Part shown: piece by piece, positions 34,498 to 43,375 of the stretch
Position numbering within the stretch: position 1 is the stretch's first letter
Layout: the number at the start of each line of letters is the position of its first letter
Assembly: GCA_031291035.1 (NCBI GenBank)
Contig: JAISLI010000038.1
Span: 1-64,000 of the forward strand
Origin: Desulfovibrio sp.
Lineage (GTDB): Bacteria > Desulfobacterota > Desulfovibrionia > Desulfovibrionales > Desulfovibrionaceae
Reading direction: 5' to 3'
Length of the DNA: 64,000 nt
The notes under the pieces: generated by a model
What the model was told of the DNA's origin: nothing
The model's database searches: none
The model's input: only the letters and a program-made list of their open reading frames with translations
Position numbers and translations under genes: made by a program

Positions 34498-36270
34498 ATG
34501 AAGCGTATTCTGTTGTGGGGATCGGGTGTCGCGGCACTATTGATTGTCGCCGTTGTTGTGGCGATCAGCCGGATTGACGCCGATTTTATAATAAAACGGA
34601 TTGCCGGGACAACAGAGCGGACGACAGGAAAAGCTCTTCTGTGTGAAACCACGCCGGACATTTCGTTTTTTCCGCCCGGGGTCTCGCTGGGCAAGGCCCG
34701 TTGGGGCGAAATATCCGAGGGGCGGGGTATGGCCGCCACCATACAAAGCGGCGTGATTGTGCTGGAGTTGGCGCCGCTGCTGTCCGGCAGTGTGGTGGTG
34801 CGCGAAATTCGCCTGGACAACCCCGTGTTTGAAATGCGGGGAAGCGAGGCGGTCCCCGCTAAAGGAAAGAACGCTTCTTCCGTCGCCGGCCCTTCAGTCG
34901 CGCCTCCGGACTTTCCCGCCGATCTGCCGGTTGAGCTGGAGCGGATGGTGTTGCGCCGGGGCGAAGTTATCTGGGACGATGGAAGCGGAAAACGCGCCCA
35001 TATAAAAAACATAAATTTTTCCCTGGAGAATGTGCGTCGTCGTGAAGACGCCTCCATCCAGTGCGATTTCGCCTTTGATTTTGCCCAGAACAAAACCGGC
35101 GGCTTCTCGGGAACCCTGGCTCTGGATACAAAAATCCGCTATGAAGCGGCGGCTCTGAATTTCCGGCAATCTTCCGTCACCGTTACGCCGCTGGGGGGGC
35201 GCATACACAAGGATGCCGGGCCTGTCCGTTTTGCGGGCGAAGGCGTTTTTGACCTCCGGCAGCAAAGTTTGCGCCTGACGACTCTGCGGCTGGCTTTGCC
35301 GCATAATGTAAAAATACAGGGTGATATCGAGATGCTTCTCGAAAAAACCATTGCATTGAAGGGGAAGATACAGGCCGGGGTTATTCCGGTGGACAGCTAT
35401 CTTGCGCTATTGCGGGAGCCCGACCCTTCAGCGGCGAAAAACTTGGGCGCGGCGAACAACACCGCGAAAAAGCAATCTGCCTCCGACGAGGAAACGCCGT
35501 GGCCGGCTGTGGATGCGCATATATCCGTATCAGGCGTACGATACGGCAAGCTGGCGGTCAATGACATTGCCGTTGACATAAGAGGGGAAAACGGAAAATA
35601 CGCCCTGACTTCCCTGAGTTGCGAGCTTGGCACCGGAGGCGTGCTCACGGGCGGGGCGGACATAAATATGCCGGACAGGGGGTATGCGACAAAATTCGCG
35701 GCGCGGGGCGTAAACATCGGCAACCTGCTTGAAGCCCTGCACAAGGGCCGTCCGGCGGAAGGCACGGCTGACCTGAACGCGGATGTGAGCATACGGGGCG
35801 GGAATTCAAAGGAATTTATGGCAACTTTGGACGGCGGAGGACTTTTTGAAGCCCGTGGCGTGCGCGTTGCCGCCCTCTCCTCCCTGCCGCAAACAATACC
35901 CGGAATGTCCGCGCTCTCCGCGCCGCTTCAGCTTGTGCGCATCCCTTTTACGGCGCGTAATGGTGAAGTCACGGCCCAACCCGTTACCGTAACCTCACAG
36001 GGGATTGACGCGAAAGGACGCGCTCTGGCAAGCCTGCCCAAAGAGCATTTGGACGCCACCGCGACAGTGCGGCTTCTTGGGCTGAACCTTCCCGTTTATG
36101 CCAGGGGGCCATTCGGCAACCTTTCTTACGGACTGGATCCCGAATTTACCCTGCCGGGCATCAAAGGCGCCTCGGATGCGCTTTCCGGCGCGGGCAAAAA
36201 AGCGGGCGACACGGTCAAAAAAGGAAAACAGGGGACAGAAAGGCTTGTCAAGGGGCTTTTCGGCAGGTAG
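34498..36270 (+). CDS. AsmA-family inner-membrane-anchored protein
   Basis: 590 aa. One N-terminal transmembrane anchor (ILLWGSGVAALLIVAVVVAI) is followed by a large periplasmic beta-rich region. The AsmA N-terminal pattern is visible (FIIKRIAGTTERTTGKALLCETTPDISFFPPGVSLGKARWGE), as is the C-terminal AsmA_2-like stretch (GGLFEARGVRVAALSSLPQ). AsmA proteins are thought to help lipid transport to, or biogenesis of, the outer membrane. It is a single gene, with a modular repeat just upstream occupying the promoter region. Confidence 0.88.
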   Translation: MKRILLWGSGVAALLIVAVVVAISRIDADFIIKRIAGTTERTTGKALLCETTPDISFFPPGVSLGKARWGEISEGRGMAATIQSGVIVLELAPLLSGSVVVREIRLDNPVFEMRGSEAVPAKGKNASSVAGPSVAPPDFPADLPVELERMVLRRGEVIWDDGSGKRAHIKNINFSLENVRRREDASIQCDFAFDFAQNKTGGFSGTLALDTKIRYEAAALNFRQSSVTVTPLGGRIHKDAGPVRFAGEGVFDLRQQSLRLTTLRLALPHNVKIQGDIEMLLEKTIALKGKIQAGVIPVDSYLALLREPDPSAAKNLGAANNTAKKQSASDEETPWPAVDAHISVSGVRYGKLAVNDIAVDIRGENGKYALTSLSCELGTGGVLTGGADINMPDRGYATKFAARGVNIGNLLEALHKGRPAEGTADLNADVSIRGGNSKEFMATLDGGGLFEARGVRVAALSSLPQTIPGMSALSAPLQLVRIPFTARNGEVTAQPVTVTSQGIDAKGRALASLPKEHLDATATVRLLGLNLPVYARGPFGNLSYGLDPEFTLPGIKGASDALSGAGKKAGDTVKKGKQGTERLVKGLFGR

Positions 36271-36344
36271 ATTGCGGATGCAAATCCGCCGCGCGCATGC
36301 GGTAATTGCGGCAATGCTTTGCCAGGATACACCGCGCGCGAGGC

Positions 36345-36371
36345 TAAAGGTTTTCTCCGTTCTGACGTTAA
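36345..36371 (+). promoter_or_regulatory. Sigma-28 (FliA) promoter of motAB
   Basis: TAAAGGTT, 11 bases, then GACGTTAA compares with the flagellar consensus TAAAGTTT-N11-GCCGATAA at 7/8 and 6/8 positions. It lies about 75 bases upstream of motA, which is the expected class for motor genes. FlgM, the sigma-28 antagonist, is encoded at 53883 in this window. Confidence 0.7.
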
Positions 36372-36446
36372 TTGCTTGTGTGTGGTTTTCCCAAACTGTG
36401 GGCTGTGTAATCATTGTACTGAAATTGAGCCAACAGGCGGCGAAAT

Positions 36447-37295
36447 ATGTATCTGTTGATCGGCCTCTTTATCGTTGCGGCATCGGTTGGCGTCGGCTAT
36501 ACCATGTCCCACGGCGAATGGGGCGTACTATTTCAACCAGCTGAATTCATTATTATTTTAGGTTGCGGCTTGGGAGCCTTTTTCGGTTCACAGACAAAAT
36601 ACACCTTTGGGCTGATAGTCAAAAGTTTAAAACACCTTTTTTCGGATCCCGGTTCCAGCAAAAATCACTATCTGGAAACATTGGCGCTTTTATACGCCCT
36701 TTTTTCAAAAATGCACAGGGAAGGCGTCATCAGCATTGAAAGCGATGTGGAAAGGCCGGAATCCAGCCCCATTTTCAGCAAATTTCCCAATGTCGCCAAC
36801 GACGCGAGACTCGTTAACTTCATCGGCGATACGTTGCGCGTGTACCTGACCACGGGTGACCCGGCCGATATCGACAGCCTCATGGATGTGGATATGAAAA
36901 CCATGCACGAGGAAGGACTGCTGCCCGCCCACGCCGTAAGCCACATGGCCGAATCCCTGCCAGGCATGGGCATTGTGGCCTGTGTTCTCGGCGTTGTTCT
37001 GACCATGGGCAAAATCAACGAACCCCCTGAAGTGCTCGGCCATCACATCGGCGCGGCGCTTGTCGGCACTTTTTTCGGCATTCTCACCTGCTACGGCCTG
37101 TTTGGCCCCATGGGATCCAAGCTGGAAAATTTTGTCTCCGAAGAACATTTTTATTATCATGCCGTCAAGGAGGCCGTGTCCGCCGCCATTCGCGGTTCCA
37201 CGCCGCTGATTGCCGTGGAGTACGGCCGTCGGGCCATACCGTATCCGTTTCGCCCGAATTTTCTGGAAATGGAAGAAAAGCTGAAGAGCGGTTAA
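36447..37295 (+). CDS. motA: Flagellar motor stator protein MotA
   Basis: 282 aa inner-membrane stator subunit with four TM segments. MYLLIGLFIVAASVGVGYTM and PAEFIIILGCGLGAFFGS at the start, and SLPGMGIVACVLGVVLTMG plus HHIGAALVGTFFGILTCYGLFGPMG toward the end (with the proline and glycine turns of the MotA family). The cytoplasmic loop interacts with FliG. It is co-transcribed with motB, 23 bases downstream. The ribosome binding site is weak. Confidence 0.96.
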   Translation: MYLLIGLFIVAASVGVGYTMSHGEWGVLFQPAEFIIILGCGLGAFFGSQTKYTFGLIVKSLKHLFSDPGSSKNHYLETLALLYALFSKMHREGVISIESDVERPESSPIFSKFPNVANDARLVNFIGDTLRVYLTTGDPADIDSLMDVDMKTMHEEGLLPAHAVSHMAESLPGMGIVACVLGVVLTMGKINEPPEVLGHHIGAALVGTFFGILTCYGLFGPMGSKLENFVSEEHFYYHAVKEAVSAAIRGSTPLIAVEYGRRAIPYPFRPNFLEMEEKLKSG

Positions 37296-37318
37296 TCGAG
37301 AAAATACGGAGGCCGGTT

Positions 37319-38029
37319 ATGGCTGGAGGTGCATGGAAAGTAGCGTATGCCGACTTTGTGACGGCAATGATGGCCTTTTTTCTGCTGCTCTGGATTCTCA
37401 ACATGGTTCCACCGGAGACCAAAGCCGGCTTGGCGGCCTATTTCAGCGGCGAACGCAATTTTGACTCAAGTTCCACCTCGCCGGTGTCCAACAATCCTTT
37501 TATTCACAATACCGACAAAATAGACGCGCGCGATTTTAAAATGACGGAAGTGGAAAAATCCCATTACGCCATTGCCCAGAAACTCAGGCAGATGCTCATG
37601 GCTGACGCCGTTCCGCAAAGTTCTTCCGGCATCAGCGCCGATGACGTTGGTGTGCAGTTGCATATCAACTCGGATGTCATGTTCAGGGCGGGTGCGGTGG
37701 AACTTTTGCCCGAAGGCGAAAAAATTTTACAGAGCGTGCTGGCAATACTGCTGGACTACAACCTCTACCTCGTTGTGCGGGGGCATGCCGACCCGCAAGA
37801 GGCGCGCCCGCCGTATGCCTCATGCTGGGAATTGTCGGGAGCGCGGGCCGCCGCCATGGTGCATTACCTGGCCGACAAAGGCATCAAGCCCACGCGCATG
37901 CGGGGAGTTGCCTACGGCGATACGCGTCCGCTCAAACCCGGCATAGACGAAAAAAGTCGGGCCGCCAACCGGCGTGTGGAGTTTTTTTTCCATCGCCCGG
38001 AAGTCATGTCCTACAGCATTGTGTACTGA
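37319..38029 (+). CDS. motB: Flagellar motor stator protein MotB
   Basis: 236 aa. A short cytoplasmic N-terminus, then one TM helix with the proton-carrying aspartate (WKVAYADFVTAMMAFFLLLWIL), a plug/linker, and an OmpA-like peptidoglycan-binding domain (LVVRGHADPQEA, SGARAAAMVHYLADKGIKPTRMRGVAYGDTRP, ANRRVEFFF). It anchors the stator to the cell wall. GGAGG precedes ATG 37319. No sodium-type features (PomB) stand out, so proton coupling is assumed. Confidence 0.96.
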   Translation: MAGGAWKVAYADFVTAMMAFFLLLWILNMVPPETKAGLAAYFSGERNFDSSSTSPVSNNPFIHNTDKIDARDFKMTEVEKSHYAIAQKLRQMLMADAVPQSSSGISADDVGVQLHINSDVMFRAGAVELLPEGEKILQSVLAILLDYNLYLVVRGHADPQEARPPYASCWELSGARAAAMVHYLADKGIKPTRMRGVAYGDTRPLKPGIDEKSRAANRRVEFFFHRPEVMSYSIVY

Positions 38030-38055
38030 CCCCCCTTTTTTGGGCGCGGCCTTTT

Positions 38056-38751
38056 TTACGGAGTAAAGCTTTCGCCCGGCTTTACATCAATACAGCGGCA
38101 ATCCGGACAGCGCAGGGCAAGTTCGTTTTTGAAATCCTCCGTGCTCTGCGCCAGGGCCGGAAAAGTGCCCCAGTGCATGGGCACTGTCGCTTTGCATTGC
38201 AGGAGCTTGCAGGCCAGCGCGGCCTGACGGGCATCCATGGTAAAAAGTCCGCCAACCGGCAACAAGGCCACGTCAATAGAGTATAATTCACCCCAGAGTT
38301 TCATTCCGCCGAAAACGCATGTATCACCGGCGTGGTAAATCGTAACTCCATCTGGCATGGTGATGATGTAGCCGGCCGGCGCGCCCGACTCGCTTGAGTG
38401 GAAGGCTTGGGTCATTGTCACGCTCAGTCCTTTGCGGGTTATCGTGCCGCCCATATTAAAACCAATGCCGTTCAACACCTGGTTTTCCGGAAGACCGGCC
38501 TGTACGAGTCTGGCGGCCGTGCCCACAATGGCGCCCAGCATTGCGCCTGTCTTTTTGCAGACGGCCACGGCTTCCCCGACATGGTCAGCGTGATCATGGG
38601 TGACGAGAACCATATCAATCAGACCGCTTTGGTCCGCCGTCATGCCGCAACCCGGCGGGAAAAACGGGTCGATCAGCACCGCGGCCTTTTCCGTGGGGCC
38701 CGAAAAGCAAATTTTGAAGGCTGAATGCCCGTACCACGTTATTTCGCTCAT
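38056..38751 (-). CDS. UPF0173-type metallo-beta-lactamase-fold hydrolase
   Basis: 231 aa from ATG 38751 with AAGGAGGGGATT. It starts [11 protein letters not shown] and has the metal motif [12 protein letters not shown], then [19 protein letters not shown] and [10 protein letters not shown], the five ligand regions of the UPF0173 (YtkL-like) metal-dependent hydrolases. The substrate is unknown. It is convergent with motB, whose stop is only 26 bases away. Confidence 0.92.
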   Translation of the reverse strand: MSEITWYGHSAFKICFSGPTEKAAVLIDPFFPPGCGMTADQSGLIDMVLVTHDHADHVGEAVAVCKKTGAMLGAIVGTAARLVQAGLPENQVLNGIGFNMGGTITRKGLSVTMTQAFHSSESGAPAGYIITMPDGVTIYHAGDTCVFGGMKLWGELYSIDVALLPVGGLFTMDARQAALACKLLQCKATVPMHWGTFPALAQSTEDFKNELALRCPDCRCIDVKPGESFTP

Positions 38752-38761
38752 AATCCCCTCC

Positions 38762-38825
38762 TTGTTCACAGAGCGATCTCGCTCCGAGATTGTCGCTTTC
38801 GGCGGAGTAAATCCGCGTTAATTTG
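38762..38825 (-). repeat. Short divergent copy of the modular repeat, copy 7
   Basis: Contains AGAGCGATCTCGCTC and the dyad GCGGAGTAAATCCGC, the latter also found in the flgB leader copy (GCGGATTTACTCCGC). The copy lies between ubiX and the UPF0173 gene, both on the minus strand. It is shorter and less certain than the others. Confidence 0.5.
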
Positions 38826-38831
38826 CTTTAG

Positions 38832-39404
38832 TCATTGTTGTCCCCAGCGCGGACACTCGTGCCGCAAGCCGAGCTGATCAAAAATTCTGCCGCTGAATTG
38901 CCGCAGCATCGCCTCAAGTGTTTGCGGCAACATGTAAAATCCCGGCGAGAAAGGCATAATCACGGCGCCGGCCTCTTTCAGGGCCAACATATTGCGCAGG
39001 TGGACAAGCGAGAGCGGACTTTCGCGGGTCACAAGCACAAGGGGCAGTCCTTCCTTCAGTGCGACATCACCTGCCCGGTGTATGAGATTGCGGGAGTCTC
39101 CTCCGGCAAGCGCGCCCAATGTTCCCATGGAACAGGGTATAATCAGCATGGCGGAGCCATCCGCGCCATGCCACCATGAACCGCTCGCCGGCCCGGCGGC
39201 CAAATTATCCGCGCTGTGCGCATAGTCCGCCAGAGCAGTCAGCGCCTCCGGGCCCGCCGAACATTCAATTTCAAGCACGGACAGCGCCGCGGGCGAAACA
39301 ACGCAATGCGTCTCCACTCCGTTCATGGCTGATAATTCACGCAATACCAGGCGCGCGAGCGGCATTCCGCTGGCTCCGCTGACCCCCACAAAAATTCTGC
39401 GCAT
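38832..39404 (-). CDS. ubiX: Flavin prenyltransferase UbiX
   Basis: 190 aa. Makes prenylated FMN for UbiD-type decarboxylases. It begins MRRIFVGVSGASGMPLARLVLREL (FMN-binding GASG) and has the SADNLAAGPASGSWWHGADGSAMLIIPCSMGTLGALAGG region and PLVLVTRESPLSLVHLRNMLAL, followed by PFSPGFYMLP. ATG 39404 behind GGGGGAA is chosen over the longer listed start. No ubiD is nearby in the window. Confidence 0.95.
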   Translation of the reverse strand: MRRIFVGVSGASGMPLARLVLRELSAMNGVETHCVVSPAALSVLEIECSAGPEALTALADYAHSADNLAAGPASGSWWHGADGSAMLIIPCSMGTLGALAGGDSRNLIHRAGDVALKEGLPLVLVTRESPLSLVHLRNMLALKEAGAVIMPFSPGFYMLPQTLEAMLRQFSGRIFDQLGLRHECPRWGQQ

Positions 39405-39550
39405 ATCTTCCCCCGCATTGTTATCGCCTAAAAACCGCTCCGCAGTAAATAAATTTTTTACCTTGTTTTTCAATATATTACCAGTAAATAAAAAGATGTC
39501 TGCAGGTTGCTCCCTCTTGATAAATATGCCAATGATGCTATCGTTTGATC

Positions 39551-40450
39551 ATGGCAAGTTATGGAACAAAAGATAATCAAAGCCTGTGGACACACAGCAG
39601 TTTTGTCATTTTTAATGAAGTGCAGCAGAAAAAACTGCCTGTGGATCTGCGTTGCGGAATTTCACTTGACGGGAGGGGCTGCGTCGAAGTTGTTCTGAGC
39701 GGCCTTTTTTCGGAACTTGAAAACAACAGCGTCACGTATGTGATTGACCAATTGACGCCCCTGCCGGGTAAGGGCAGCGAGGATGGGAAAAGCTGCTCTT
39801 TTTCCTTTATCCTCGACAGACAGTACACCTCGGGCGGTATTGAAAAACTGAATTTCTCCGGCCGCGGCACCGTCGTTGAGGTCAAAAAAAACGCTGCCGG
39901 CAAACCCGAACAGCTGTTGTTGCGCCTCGCTCCCAATCTGGTTACAAGCAAAGTGCGCAGGGAGCGGCGAATCAGCTGGAAAGCCGGGGACACCAAGGTG
40001 CTGTGGTGTATTGCCATGCCTGACCTGCCTGAAAAAATGAACAATCTTCGCGAGCGCATTGCAGCGCACTATAACGCCGCCAAAAGCAGCATCAGCGTGG
40101 AGTTGAAAGACATTTCAGCAAGCGGCGCCTGTGCGCGTGTCATGGATAATTCATACGCCCAAAAGTATGCCCCCAACGATTACCACATGCTGTTTTTTGT
40201 CCCCATGAATGCCGCCGGGCAACCCCCGTTTACGATTCTCGGGAAAAGAGTCGGGGCAAACCGCAAGGACAACGGCGGCTCATTCCTCCTGCCTCTGCAT
40301 TTCTACTACGAGCTTGACTGGGGGAAAAGCGGTCAGACTTTGACCTGGGTCTACATTCAGCACATTGGCTCAGAACGCATGCGCCACTTCCTGAAAAGCA
40401 GGAGTGGCGACACCATTCGTGCACCCCTGTCAGGTACGCAACAAGCCTGA
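39551..40450 (+). CDS. PilZ-domain protein (predicted c-di-GMP binding)
   Basis: 299 aa cytosolic protein. The C-terminal half has the PilZ signature, RRERRISW (RxxxR) followed by about 80 residues and then DISASGACARV (D-x-S-x-x-G). The N-terminal half (residues 1-140) is a YcgR-N-like beta domain with LSGLFSELENNSVTYVI. YcgR-type proteins slow flagella or adjust exopolysaccharide when c-di-GMP rises. The site for ATG 39551 is weak. It lies immediately before tRNA-Arg. Confidence 0.8.
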   Translation: MASYGTKDNQSLWTHSSFVIFNEVQQKKLPVDLRCGISLDGRGCVEVVLSGLFSELENNSVTYVIDQLTPLPGKGSEDGKSCSFSFILDRQYTSGGIEKLNFSGRGTVVEVKKNAAGKPEQLLLRLAPNLVTSKVRRERRISWKAGDTKVLWCIAMPDLPEKMNNLRERIAAHYNAAKSSISVELKDISASGACARVMDNSYAQKYAPNDYHMLFFVPMNAAGQPPFTILGKRVGANRKDNGGSFLLPLHFYYELDWGKSGQTLTWVYIQHIGSERMRHFLKSRSGDTIRAPLSGTQQA

Positions 40451-40487
40451 CTTGGCGCGCCGGACAGGAGTCGCGGTTTTTACTTGC

Positions 40488-40564
40488 GCGCCCGTAGCTC
40501 AGTCGGATAGAGCGTCGGCCTCCGGAGCCGAATGTCGCAGGTTCGAATCCTGCCGGGCGCGCCA
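40488..40564 (+). tRNA. tRNA-Arg (anticodon CCG)
   Basis: A 77-base cloverleaf with encoded CCA. The acceptor GCGCCCG pairs with CGGGCGC, the D-arm is GCTCAGTCGGATAGAGC, the anticodon loop is CTCCGGA with anticodon CCG, and the T-arm is GCAGGTTCGAATCCTGC. It reads CGG arginine codons. Confidence 0.98.
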
Positions 40565-40739
40565 GGAATACCACAGGGGGTTACGTGAAAAAATCGTAAT
40601 CCCCCTTCCTGTCGGGATTCCCCTTGTCCGGCCATGGCGGCCCTTTGACATGCCGGTCGTGAACGGATACGTTGCGCGTGGAAATCGCAATTGAGGGGTT
40701 GCGCCGCGCGGCCGGCCGGAATCGGGGAGAAAGGGAGAT

Positions 40740-41603
40740 ATGGATGCCGTCTATCTGAATCCGCGCTATCTGGAAAATGTCGTTTCCTGCCCTGTCTGCG
40801 AAAGGGCGGAGAGTTCGGTCGCCTATGGCGTGACCGGGCATGTGAAGGTCATGCGTTGCGCTTGTGGCGTTTTTTACTGCGACAACCGTCTCACCGAAGA
40901 AGGACTGGCGATATACTGGAAAGACTATCTTGACAATGAACACAATGCCGACGATGCGGAACGCGCCCTGCGGCGTCGCATGTATCTGGTTGACTTCGAC
41001 TATATTGCGCGCTTTTTGCGGGATACATCGAAAATTCTGGATGTCGGCTGCGCCGACGGGCTTTTTCTTGATCTGTTCGCCGCGCGGGGACATGTCTGCG
41101 GCGGGGTGGAATTCGGACACAGCGCGGCCCGGGCGGCGGCGCAAAAATACCCGGTGTGGGAGGGGTATTTCCCCGATCTGGACATTCCGCCGGACCATGA
41201 CCTGATTATTTTTCGCGGCGTGCTGCAATATTTGCAGAAACCGCGCCTCTTTTTCCAGAAAGCCGTTTCCCTGCTCCGTCGGGGCGGGCTGATTTTCATC
41301 ACCGCCCAGCCCAATATGGATTCGTATTGCCACAGGCTGTATCAGAACAAATTCAGGTTTCGGCTTACGCCATGCGATTGCGTGGGCTTCAGCCCGAAAT
41401 CCCTTTCCGGCGAATTCGCTTTGCTGCGGTGCAGTCTCGTCGGAGAGCAATTTTTTTATGAAGAAACGCCCTATGCGAATCCGGAAGAGGATATCGCGGC
41501 CGTACACAAGGCGTTGCAATGCGGAAGGGCCGGCGGCGCGGTTATGGAAACCTCGCCTCCGTTCTGGGGGAACATGATGACGCTTGTCTTCCGGAAACAG
41601 TGA
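40740..41603 (+). CDS. SAM-dependent class I methyltransferase with Cys-rich head
   Basis: 287 aa. An N-terminal zinc-finger-like region (CPVCERAE, then MRCACGVFYC) precedes a Rossmann methyltransferase with motif I ILDVGCADGLFLDLFAARG and the acidic motif region LIIFRGVLQYLQKPRLFFQKAVSLLRRGG. This combination is common in sugar or secondary-metabolite C-methyltransferase-like proteins (Methyltransf_23). The substrate is unknown. GGGAGAT precedes ATG 40740. NadE follows on the same strand. Confidence 0.85.
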   Translation: MDAVYLNPRYLENVVSCPVCERAESSVAYGVTGHVKVMRCACGVFYCDNRLTEEGLAIYWKDYLDNEHNADDAERALRRRMYLVDFDYIARFLRDTSKILDVGCADGLFLDLFAARGHVCGGVEFGHSAARAAAQKYPVWEGYFPDLDIPPDHDLIIFRGVLQYLQKPRLFFQKAVSLLRRGGLIFITAQPNMDSYCHRLYQNKFRFRLTPCDCVGFSPKSLSGEFALLRCSLVGEQFFYEETPYANPEEDIAAVHKALQCGRAGGAVMETSPPFWGNMMTLVFRKQ

Positions 41604-41644
41604 GTCGCGCCTCAGGCGCGTTGAGGCATCCATCCGGAGATAGT

Positions 41645-43306
41645 ATGCAATGCGCGCTATTGCAGATAAATCCCGTGGTCGGCGATATCGGCGGAAACCT
41701 CAGGCGCATTGCCGGGGCCTATGAGGCGGCGCTGGCATGCGGCGCGCGGCTCTGCGTCACGCCGGAGCTGGCCCTTGTCGGGTATCCGCCGCGCGACTTT
41801 CTGCTCTACCCGGCCTTTGTCGGTGAGGCCGAAAAGGCCCTCGCCGCCTTGGCCCGAAAGACTTCGGGACAAAACTGCGCCCTCATTCTGGGCACCGTCG
41901 GCCGCAATCCGTCAGGCGCAGGCAACCCTTTGCACAATCAGGCGGTTGGACTTCGGGACGGCGGAATTGTTTTCCGCTACAACAAACGCCTTTTGCCGAC
42001 TTACGATGTTTTTGACGAAGCGCGTTATTTTCAGGCCGGCGACAAACCCTGCGTTTGGGAATTTGAAGGCCTGCGTTTCGCGCTCACCGTGTGCGAGGAC
42101 ATCTGGAATGACAGCGCGTCCTGCACGACTCCCGCATACGCCCTTGATCCTCTGGCGGACCTGCCGCCCTTTGACGTGCTTGTCAATCTTTCCGCTTCTC
42201 CTTTTACCGTCGGCAAACAGCGGCAACGGGAGGACATGCTTTCCGCCATCGCCCGCAAATTCGGCGTGCCTATTCTCTATGCCAACTGCGCGGGGGGCAA
42301 TGACGACCTGATTTTTGACGGCAGAAGCATGTGTGTCGGCCGGGACGGCCGCCTTTCCGCTCGCGCCGAAGGATTTGCGGAAGCCGTGCTCTGTGTGGAT
42401 GTGTCCGCCGAACGGGACGAAATCGCCGGACAAGTTTGCCCGCTTTCAGGCGAGGACGATTTTACGCCCGAGGCGGAGATATGGAGCGCTCTTGTCCTGG
42501 GCACACGGGATTACTGTCTTAAAACAGGTCATGATTCCGTGGTGCTGGGTATTTCGGGCGGCATCGACTCCGCGCTGACGGCGGCCATAGCCTGCGCGGC
42601 TCTGGGCTCCGGGAAAGTGCATGGCGTGCTGATGCCCTCTCCCTATTCCAGCGCTAACAGCCTCACGGACGCTTTGGCCCTGGCGCGCAATCTCGGCATG
42701 AAGACAACGATATTGCCCATTGATCCCGTCATGAAAGCCTATGATGATGTCCTGTCGCAGCCTTTCCGGGGACGCGGCAAAGATGTGACGGAGGAAAACC
42801 TCCAGGCGCGCATCCGGGGCAATCTGTTGATGGCTTTTTCCAATAAATTCGGTGAAATACTGCTGACAACCGGAAACAAATCGGAGATTTCAGTCGGCTA
42901 TTGCACGATATATGGGGATATGTGCGGCGCGCTGGCCGTCATCGGCGATCTATACAAGACGCAGGTCTACCGTCTGGCGCGCTGGTTCAACGCGCGCCGG
43001 GGAGTTCTTCCGGATGACATTCTTCTGAAAGCCCCGTCCGCTGAGTTGCGGCCCGACCAGACAGACCGGGACAGCCTGCCTCCTTATGAAGAACTGGATG
43101 CCATACTGCATTGCCTGATTGAAGAAAGGCTGAGCGTTGAAGCCATTGTGGACGCCGGACACGAGAGGGCGACCGTGGACGGCATAGCCCGGTTGATGCA
43201 CGCGGCGGAGTTCAAACGCCGCCAGGCGGCGCCGGTGCTCAAAATCACCCGGCAGGCTTTCGGCATAGGCCGGCGAATGCCGCTGGCTTGCGCCGCCTTG
43301 CCATGA
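41645..43306 (+). CDS. nadE: Glutamine-dependent NAD+ synthetase
   Basis: 553 aa two-domain enzyme that amidates nicotinic acid adenine dinucleotide with ammonia from glutamine. The N-terminal nitrilase domain has the catalytic E-K-C residues (TPELALVGYPPRD, NKRLLPTYDVFDE, TVCEDIWND). The C-terminal domain has the ATP-pyrophosphatase loop GISGGIDSALTAAI and TTGNKSEISVGYCTIYGDM. ATG 41645 with GGAGA gives the family start (MQCALLQINPVVGDI). The listed longer ORF overlaps the methyltransferase. Confidence 0.97.
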   Translation: MQCALLQINPVVGDIGGNLRRIAGAYEAALACGARLCVTPELALVGYPPRDFLLYPAFVGEAEKALAALARKTSGQNCALILGTVGRNPSGAGNPLHNQAVGLRDGGIVFRYNKRLLPTYDVFDEARYFQAGDKPCVWEFEGLRFALTVCEDIWNDSASCTTPAYALDPLADLPPFDVLVNLSASPFTVGKQRQREDMLSAIARKFGVPILYANCAGGNDDLIFDGRSMCVGRDGRLSARAEGFAEAVLCVDVSAERDEIAGQVCPLSGEDDFTPEAEIWSALVLGTRDYCLKTGHDSVVLGISGGIDSALTAAIACAALGSGKVHGVLMPSPYSSANSLTDALALARNLGMKTTILPIDPVMKAYDDVLSQPFRGRGKDVTEENLQARIRGNLLMAFSNKFGEILLTTGNKSEISVGYCTIYGDMCGALAVIGDLYKTQVYRLARWFNARRGVLPDDILLKAPSAELRPDQTDRDSLPPYEELDAILHCLIEERLSVEAIVDAGHERATVDGIARLMHAAEFKRRQAAPVLKITRQAFGIGRRMPLACAALP

Positions 43307-43375
43307 ATGGAAAAATTCGCTAATCTGATAGCTATCTCTCGTTTATTTTTGAATTTTGTTGTTGGATTGGCGCGC

